Source: Lasiodiplodia sp. COLG20 (lineage: Eukaryota > Ascomycota > Dothideomycetes > Botryosphaeriales > Botryosphaeriaceae). Taken from it: a stretch of 64,000 bases of DNA. The DNA is taken from positions 610,501-674,500 of the forward strand of contig VNWV01000009.1 of the NCBI GenBank assembly GCA_009801085.1, given 5' to 3'. Position 1 is the stretch's first letter. Every line of letters starts with the position of its first letter. Shown here one piece after another: positions 57,546 to 64,000 of the stretch. Below the pieces are notes generated by a model. That model searched no databases, had not been told where the DNA came from, and was given only the letters and a program-made list of their open reading frames with translations. The translations under genes and the position numbers were made by a program.

Positions 57546-58830
57546 TCAAACCTTCTTTCCTTGCGCTAAGAGATCCGAGACCTTTGGTGGCAGCACGAGA
57601 GCGCTCCTGTCATTGCGCTTCAAAAACTCGACGACGGTCTGCGCGCATTGATCCGGTACGTCCTCCTGGATGAAATGGCCGGCCATTGGGTAGACCTGAA
57701 GCTGAAATTTACCTGCCGCTCTGAGATTAGCAAGCAGTATGTGTAAGGGGCTGTCGTAGTCATGTTCTAAGAAAGGACGCGGTCCAATGATGATTAAGCT
57801 GACCTTGCATTTGCCCAATCATGAGCTCCTTGTCCAAGCGATCCGTGCCCGCGAGGAGCAGCAGCTTCGCACCCCTTGCCGTGAGGAACTTGCTGCTCAT
57901 GCCCTCGAACCAGTTCGTCCAGTAGGCTTCGGTCTGAGCCAGGTCCGTCTTCCACACCCACTTCCCGGACTCCAGTCGCCGGAGCAAGCTGGGTACGGAC
58001 GCACGTGCGCTTTCTGGATTGCGTAGCGTGCGGCTGCGGATGTGCCAATCGATGGCGGCTTCTGGCGACGGGAAGATGGATGGCCGCGTCGATAAATACG
58101 TATGCATGTGCTTGAGGGCGTCCATGGCTGAGCCCTCAACCACGTCCAGCACCGCGTAGCCCATCACGTTTGCGCCCAAAACACCGCTCTTTGCCGCCTC
58201 AACGATGACGGCGCCACCCAGGCTGTGCCCGACCAGCAACAACTGCGGCATCTGTGCCCAGCCCAACTTGGCCGCCGTGAGCTGAATCATCCGCGCCAGG
58301 TCGGCACTCAGGTTAGTGACGGTCATGACGCCGTCGATGCTGCCGTCCCCGTCAAGTACGATGGAGCCGTGCTCGCGCGCCTCGACGGCCAACACGCCAA
58401 CCTCGGGCATCAGCCGCCGCACTTCGAGTGCGAAGAGCGCCCACGTAAGCGCCGACGAGCCTGCTCCGTGATGCAGTACGAGAAGCGGTGTTTTGGGCGT
58501 GGCTGGCGGCGTCACGTAGACGTGGTACTGCGCATGCTCGCCGGTGACCTCATTGCGATGCTCCAGGAACAGTTCCTGCGCGAAGTACCGCGTCCAGTCG
58601 ACGTTAGCGGCCGAGGCCGCGGTCGGGGCGGAGGTGACGCCCGGCTGCTTCTGCATCGACGACGGCACGACGGTGCCGGTGGATGAGACAGATGATGCGG
58701 AAGACGAGTCATCTTCAATCAACTGTTGTTGGCTGGACTCTTCTTCGAGGATGTCGGCGATCTTCTTGCTGTTGCTGGGTACTTTGCTGCCCAGCTTCGT
58801 TTTTCCGACGGTTTTTGCCAGGTCACTCAT
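57546..58830 (-). CDS. PPE1: protein phosphatase 2A methylesterase Ppe1 (PME-1)
   Basis: Exons 58830-57804 and 57712-57546 with a 91-bp intron, 397 aa starting MSDLAKTVGKTKLGSKVP. An upstream in-frame ATG (58926) exists, but MSDL is the usual fungal start. An N-terminal Ser-rich region precedes the hydrolase core: LLVLHHGAGSSALTWALFA (oxyanion), VLAVEAREHG, LLLVGHSLGGAVIVEAAKSG (nucleophile Ser), GYAVLDVVEGSAMDAL, LLLAGTDRLDKELMIGQMQ (acid) and VYPMAGHFIQEDVPDQ (catalytic His, after the intron). It removes the C-terminal methyl ester of the PP2A catalytic subunit, countering Ppm1. Classic family motifs throughout. Confidence 0.94.
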
Positions 58831-59600
58831 GCTGGCGGTGTCTCGGTATCGCGGCTTTGGTGCGATAGTTGAAGCATTGGAATGTGCGATGGATTGGTAT
58901 TGATGCTCGATGTGAGGTGACGGCATGATCAAGCACCCATATCGATAGGCGCACGGGTCATCTGGTGGCACGACCGCATGCCGCGCGTTAGTAGTGGTTG
59001 CCGCTGCTGTCCTCTGTTTGCCGAGAAGATGATGCGGCAAATACATCTTCGTTATAAAAGGGGATCGCTTTCTAAGCCTCTATACATTGGGAAAACTTCG
59101 TAGGATAGCCTCTGGCTCAACATGCTTTCCCGGCGGATAGCGTAGCTTGACTTGCTTACAGGACAGCCTGATATTTAAACCACACACTTCAATACTGTGT
59201 TGCCTCTTGTCAGGGTGAAATGTACTGTAATTGAATCAGTCCGACAAACAGACAAAAACAACACAGGCAATCACTTGAGTAGGTGGCATGAGTAGGAAAC
59301 ATTCATGTTTGCCGAGAGCGATATACAGCCCATCTCGATGCTGCACAAACCGGTTGGAATTACAGAAGTGGTATCCATCATTAATCATGAAAGCGAGACT
59401 ACAATGTCGTTTCTTTTTGTGTTCAATCCAAAGCCCAACCGAAAGAAAAACAATGATTGTAGCGAAGGGGGTATCAGGTCGTTGTGTGCCAGTTCCAGTC
59501 CAATCCAGTTGTAACCATCCCACCCGGCCCCAAAACGGAATAAAGCAACCAGGCCGTTGGATCATGAGCCAAATGAAGGAAAGCGAAATGGAATACAACA
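58831..59600. other. PPE1 upstream region and C2H2 gene trailer
   Basis: 770 bp. The PPE1-proximal part stays open in the PPE1 frame for ~70 codons, so a longer N terminus is possible. The rest holds nothing recognisable. Confidence 0.45.
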
Positions 59601-61229
59601 CTACTCATCTTCAGACGACTCATCGCTGTCATCCTCATTGATTCTCGCGATGAGGTTCCCGTTGTGGTTGACTTTCTTCGTAGCGCCACTTCCCAGTTGC
59701 CAGGCGCCCCTCGCATTCAACTCGATGAGGCCTTCCTCGCACAGCCACTTCTCGAGCACACGATCCTCATGCCATCGCTCGACGCCGTAGATTTTCGCAT
59801 CGCCGCCCTTCCGGTCTTTCTCGAAGTGGCGACCGACGTGTTCCATGCGCTCGTCCCAGCTGCCCGGGCCCTCGAAAGACCGATTGCAGAAGAGACATGA
59901 ACTGCGAGGCGGAGAGTCGCGCAGCTTCAGATAGCATTGCTTCTGGAAGTCGGCCATGTTATCCTCCGTAATGGGAGCATCCTTTGGAGGAGGGCTGGAG
60001 CAGGAGCCGCCCTTGTTACCGGAAGCCGCGCTGCTGGGGGCCATGTGCATGCGGCGCAGATGCTGCGCGAACAAGTCTTTGCGGTTGAAGTCGTTGTAAG
60101 ACGTAGTGGCGCCGCCGTCGAGTGTGCTTGGGCATAGCTGGCAGCGCCAGAAGCCGAGGCGGATGTGCTGCGTGCTGACGTGCCGCTTCCATTCATTCTT
60201 GGATGCAAAGGTGGAAGAACACGAATACCCTGCGAAGGGACAGGGAAAGGGGCGGTTCACTGAGTTGCCGTCCTTAGAGGAGTTGGCCTTGGAAGAGTTG
60301 GATTTCGAGTACTTCGCGATGCGACCGCGCCCACTGCTGGCGCTGTGAGAGGTCTTGCTCGAGTTGCTGCTGCGACGGGCTGTGCTTTGGGAGCTGATGC
60401 TGGAACGAGACGTCCGGCGGCGACGCTGCTTATTGCGAGGCTTCCAGTCGGAGTCGGCTTCATCTTCGCTCTTGACGACGGGCTTGACTGACTCAGCATC
60501 ACGGACGCGGATGACGTCCTCATCGTTTAGATGGGCACAATGATGTTCATCGGTTGCCATTTTGCCGTTGAACAGGATGGTCTCCTGCTCACAGGCAAAT
60601 CCCATCTTCATGTCATGGCGATCCTCATAGTCGAGGGCCGGCTCGGTCTCTTCGCAGGGAGCGGGGTATGTTTGGATTTCTGAGAGAGTGCAGGAGCCGC
60701 CGGCACCAAGCGTCGCTTCCTCCATCGGGTATACAGGATACGCTTTGTAGTCGCCGTATGTTGTGTCCTGGGAACCGTACGGCGGGCTGCTTCCGCGCTC
60801 GGGGGAGCCGAAGCTGTTGATACTCAGGTCGTCTTTGTGCGAGATGTTGTAGCTGCTGCTTGAGGATACGGACCAGCTAGACCGGTAGTTATCGGGAGAC
60901 TTCTGCCTCTCGGGGAACGGCCAGGGCTCCTGGGGCTCGAAGCTAGGCTCAAGATCAAAATGCCGATGCTCACGGTCGGCGCTACTGTCGAGGTGCTGAA
61001 AGACATTTGTCTCGAAGAGGGTGCGTTCAGGCCCGCTCAAGTAACGTTGCATGGAGTGTCCTGGCGCTGTGCCCAAGGCCACCTCGGAGCCAAAAAGGGC
61101 GATTCTCTGATTGGGACGTGCACCAATCCAGGGAACATCCCGATCTGGCCACCGGTATCCATCCTGGAGATGGCCTGCCGCATTGAGCTGGATCTCAGGA
61201 AGGTCGCTGAATGCTGAGTAAGGATCCAT
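59601..61229 (-). CDS. C2H2 zinc-finger transcription factor
   Basis: Single exon of 542 aa from the ATG at 61229 (MDPYSAFSDLPEIQLN). The N-terminal ~290 residues are disordered and acidic, Ser/Tyr/Pro-rich, as in activation regions. A basic Ser/Arg stretch (KPRNKQRRRRTSRSS) is a likely nuclear signal. Three Cys/His clusters follow: CPFAGYSCSSTFASKNEWKR to HVSTQH, CQLCPSTLDGGA to HLRRMH, and CLFCNRSFEGPGSWDERMEH to VGRHF. The first and third follow a fungal pattern with a conserved W before the histidines. The C terminus reads YGVERWHEDRVLEKWLCEEG. Probably DNA-binding; target genes unknown. Confidence 0.85.
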   Translation of the reverse strand: MDPYSAFSDLPEIQLNAAGHLQDGYRWPDRDVPWIGARPNQRIALFGSEVALGTAPGHSMQRYLSGPERTLFETNVFQHLDSSADREHRHFDLEPSFEPQEPWPFPERQKSPDNYRSSWSVSSSSSYNISHKDDLSINSFGSPERGSSPPYGSQDTTYGDYKAYPVYPMEEATLGAGGSCTLSEIQTYPAPCEETEPALDYEDRHDMKMGFACEQETILFNGKMATDEHHCAHLNDEDVIRVRDAESVKPVVKSEDEADSDWKPRNKQRRRRTSRSSISSQSTARRSSNSSKTSHSASSGRGRIAKYSKSNSSKANSSKDGNSVNRPFPCPFAGYSCSSTFASKNEWKRHVSTQHIRLGFWRCQLCPSTLDGGATTSYNDFNRKDLFAQHLRRMHMAPSSAASGNKGGSCSSPPPKDAPITEDNMADFQKQCYLKLRDSPPRSSCLFCNRSFEGPGSWDERMEHVGRHFEKDRKGGDAKIYGVERWHEDRVLEKWLCEEGLIELNARGAWQLGSGATKKVNHNGNLIARINEDDSDESSEDE

Positions 61230-62702
61230 TGTGCATGTAAACGCAGAGGGGATCTGCACGGTAGCAAAGGCAGTGTGCAGCAGACGTATAATAGTGGCTC
61301 AGGAACAAAAGGACATCAAGCCAATCTGCGGAGGAGCAATAAGAAAAGAGGTTTTGGTCAAAGCGGTTCGGCAGGAGCGTACCGTTAGTGCTTAGCTTAG
61401 GGAGCCTTGAGCTGAAGCACACTCGGCGATACTTATACAGCGTGAGTGCGGTGTTGGTTACTCAATACGGCGGAAGGGAGGGCGAGGCGGAGCAAGATAG
61501 ACCTCTGGGAAAGTGATGGGTCTGAGGCTAAGAATGGATGGGCTGTCAAGCGTGTGCTTCGCCCTGAAAGTTGTGTATGTGTATCAATGTCCTGCATGGC
61601 AACGACTCCCTGGATCGCGCTCTTATGGCGGAGGCCCCACGGTACGTCTCGCAGAGCCGCATCGACGCACCCTCCCCCAGTTGCACGAGCGCCAGCATCG
61701 GCTGGCAGTGTGCCGCAAGGAGCAAGCCATCGACACGCAACCCCTGCATGCTGACCGGTCTGTGTGCTGCGCTCAACATGGTTTGGGGATAAGCCATTGT
61801 GGCAGAGTCCCGCTGTCCCACCACAACGGACTGCAGATCCCGACATGGGTTACTGATCGGGCGCAGGTGCGTGAAGACTCTGGAAAAGAGGGCGAACGGG
61901 GCGGGTAAGAATTGGGGAACCAGCGCCGCGCCTGCGTCTCTGGGCTGATCCGTGCCGCTGATGGCTGACCAGCGCACTGCTGGAGCGCCTCGCGCGCGAG
62001 AGGCCGGCGGAGCTGTGCGGCTGAGCCTGCTGCAAAGGACGCGCGCGGGACTGCGGGTGCGCCCATTCGTGCCTTGGGAGGGGTTGGGGCCAGAAGGACG
62101 CAAGAGGGCGTGCCGGCGACGAACGAGATGCTCCAACCCCCACGGGTTCGCTGCACGCCGGTCGTCGCAATCTCGCGCGCAAAAGCAAGCACGGTCGAAT
62201 CCGGGCGTCCCGCAGGCGGGGGCAGGCGCGACGGCTGCTGGAGAGGTCGAGCGGAGACGAGGCAAACAGAGCCGCCAGCAGGCAGCAAGCTGGGCGGGTT
62301 GTGCACCACCGTCCTGGGGTGAAATGTCTTGGGCGGCTGATGCCTGGAGCAGCCCTCGGCTGTTGGCCCCCATGCTCTTATCCATTGGACGACGCTGCAC
62401 CAGCACACGCACTGAGCGCCCAGTGGGGCGATGCACATTTTTATTATCCATACCGACGGCTAGCTATCGTTAGACAAAGGAGGCTCTGCTGGCGCTCCGG
62501 CTCGAGTGTGCCTTGTCTGCCCCAGGCCGGCTGGCCTTCGATCATCCCGCATGCTGCCCTCGACCCGGAGCTTGGCATGCATGCGCGCGCGGGAACCACC
62601 GGTCAGCCAAGGCACTGTGCGCTGCATGCTGTTTGCTGCTCCGCCCCGTCGCATTTGCGTGGCTGACCTGCAGCAGGCCAATGGCGACGGCTGCTATGAT
62701 CT
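61230..62702. other. intergenic, 1.5 kb
   Basis: Several long overlapping open frames on both strands (61546-62451 minus, 61952-62473 plus) have low-complexity Arg/Ala/Pro composition and no coding support; they reflect GC-rich DNA. Contains the promoter of the C2H2 gene. Confidence 0.45.
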
Positions 62703-63793
62703 TCAGGTCAACTTCGCCAGCAGCCGCTCCTCGACGCCCTCCAGGATCCAATAGTGGTCCACCACCTCGAGGTTCTCCGCCTCGTTTTGAAACAGCTTGT
62801 CCGGGTCCTGGTCTGGGCCCATCATCCCCGCAGGGTTCATCTGCGCCATCTGCTGCGTCACTTGGCTTGCAGCTGCGGGAGTTTGCTGTTAGCTTCCGGG
62901 CAACCAGGACCCTGCGGGTGCCATGACGTACCGTTGTTGCTGCCCAGAATGAAGTTGTAGACGGGCTGCAGTCCAAAGAGTGTCAGGAAGTACCACGACA
63001 AGCTCGACACCCATTGCACGTCAAGGTCGCGTGTACCCACGCCCGATTGGAGCATCGACTTGAACTGCGGCGTCAACGGGAAGGGCAGCTTCACTGTCAC
63101 CAGGTCAGCCGAGAACATCGCCCCGTCACGTTTGGGGCCATTTTGTATCATGTTGCAACGGCGGCCATTCGCCCTGGCAGACCCCCAATTCCTCGTGTAT
63201 ACCTGCCACTGTGCAACTGCTTCACCGGGAGCCACTTACAGATGACGAATCCTGAGAAGAAAGCATTGATCCATCCCATGATCAGTGTCTGCGGAACCAT
63301 CATGGCCACGTTGCCCTTCATTGCGCCCATCATGCCCTCCATTGCTGCGGGGTCGCTCATTGGGTTGGGTCTAGGCTTTCCTCTGGCTTCAGGATCGGCA
63401 AGGAAGGCACCGTCCTTGAAGGCAGATACGAGGTAACTCTTCCGGCTCTGGAACGACGACGGGGACAGGACATTGCTGTTGGAACGCAGGTTGACGCCGC
63501 GCATGAGTGAGCGGTGCTCGCGCAGTTTCGGAAGAGTCTGCTTTTTGGGGGTTGTTTGCAGCAGCACCATCGCATAGTGTCGGAGGACGCCTGTGAGGAC
63601 CTGGAGAGGTCAGGAATGCGTGTGCATGTTCGCGGTCCACGGAGAAAGGCGTACCATGACCACCGTGATGGGCAACAAGATCCACCAACTGCATCGACTG
63701 TTAGCTTCTTCCAAGCCATGGTCTCGGTCAACGCTCGCGAGCATACAATAGGGAGGGATCCCGATGGATCGTCTGCACCAGCGGCTGCGCCAT
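62703..63793 (-). CDS. EMC3: ER membrane complex subunit 3 (insertase core)
   Basis: Five exons: 63793-63747, 63688-63655, 63600-63240, 63093-62932 and 62872-62703 (introns 58, 54, 146 and 59 bp), 257 aa. After MAQPLVQTIHRDPSLF come membrane helix 1 (WWILLPITVVMVLTGVL), the cytosolic segment with RGVNLRSNSNVLSPSSFQSR, helix 2 (MMVPQTLIMGWINAFFSGFV), LPFPLTPQFKSMLQSGVGTR, helix 3 (SSLSWYFLTLFGLQPVYNFI) and a Met/Gln tail (AQMNPAGMMGPDQDP). EMC3 is the YidC/Oxa1-like (DUF106) insertase core of the ER membrane complex. Its first two coding exons are very short (47 and 34 nt). Length matches the yeast protein (253 aa). Confidence 0.95.
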
Positions 63794-64000
63794 GATGCCG
63801 AACGTTGGGCCGGTCGTGTTGTAGAGCTCGAGGTTGGTCTGCGATGGAGGAAGGCAGCGCCGTGAAGTGGATCATTGGAAGGCGCGGGCGCGGCTCCGGC
63901 AGGGATCCGCGGCCGGAAGCTCCGTGAGAACACCTTGTGCTTCAACCGTCAACAGACCGTTCCATGCAACCTCGCGCACCAGAGCTCTGCACCAGGTCTG
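63794..64000. other. EMC3 upstream region at window edge
   Basis: 207 bp of promoter or leader sequence, cut by the window end; no further gene recognised. Confidence 0.4.

Noticed and set aside
62340..62405. tRNA-like A-box resemblance on the minus strand (GTCCAATGGATAAGAGC)
   Set aside because: No B box GGTTCGANNCC, and no acceptor or T stem could be drawn.
61546..62473. Overlapping 300- and 170-codon open frames on opposite strands
   Set aside because: Both are low-complexity Arg/Ala/Pro products of GC-rich DNA without coding features.

Overview
The window is nuclear DNA from a filamentous ascomycete (Pezizomycotina). The evidence is the gene content, very short GT-AG introns (41-146 bp, often with a CTNAC branch motif just upstream of the acceptor), gene-dense packing on both strands, single-gene transcription units and pyrimidine-rich leaders. 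A WrbA-type quinone reductase related to the Alternaria/Cladosporium Alt a 7/Cla h 7 group and a secreted L-amino-acid-oxidase-like enzyme fit Dothideomycetes or a near relative, but that placement is inference. I support 24 protein-coding genes (most with exon structures checked for frame), one intron-containing tRNA-Gln gene with a Pol III terminator, and one broken NAD(P)-binding gene remnant. I see no CRISPR arrays, transposons, viral insertions or secondary-metabolite cluster.

Layout. 0-2.4 kb: no certain gene; a long CT-rich leader. 2.4-11 kb: a repeat-containing fungal orphan, a PWI/RS splicing factor (SRRM1-like), a metallo-beta-lactamase-fold protein, a fasciclin-domain secreted protein and an acidic orphan. 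11.6-21.7 kb: a Ted1/Cdc1-type ER phosphoesterase, a secreted flavin amine oxidase and a mitochondrial-type PPR protein. 21.7-29.3 kb: a long GCK/STE20-like kinase with a repeat-bearing tail, a small Gly/Asn-rich protein and the Pol I factor Rrn3. 29.9-34 kb: tRNA-Gln, the WrbA-like quinone reductase, the methionine-salvage enzyme Mde1 and an NmrA-like fragment. 34.2-39.5 kb: a PWWP + LEDGF-IBD-like chromatin protein, 2.6 kb with no supported gene, and a CBS-pair protein. 39.8-48.7 kb: Uba3 and Tel2 head to head, then the U2 snRNP protein SF3B1/Prp10. 50.3-64 kb: a secreted alpha/beta hydrolase, a DUF726/TMCO4 lipase-like membrane protein, Utp23, PP2A methylesterase Ppe1, a C2H2 zinc-finger protein and the ER insertase subunit Emc3.

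The genes do not form one pathway. They are mostly conserved housekeeping functions: splicing, ribosome biogenesis, neddylation, TOR/ATM-family kinase maturation, GPI and ER biology, and methionine salvage. The most interesting points are gene-structure oddities. UBA3 has a 6-nt microexon coding part of its ATP-binding glycine loop. The SF3B1 gene has a 54-nt stop-free, frame-preserving intron inside codon 4. Two lineage-specific proteins (the first orphan and the kinase tail) carry short tandem peptide repeats. I found no convincing new multi-gene system.
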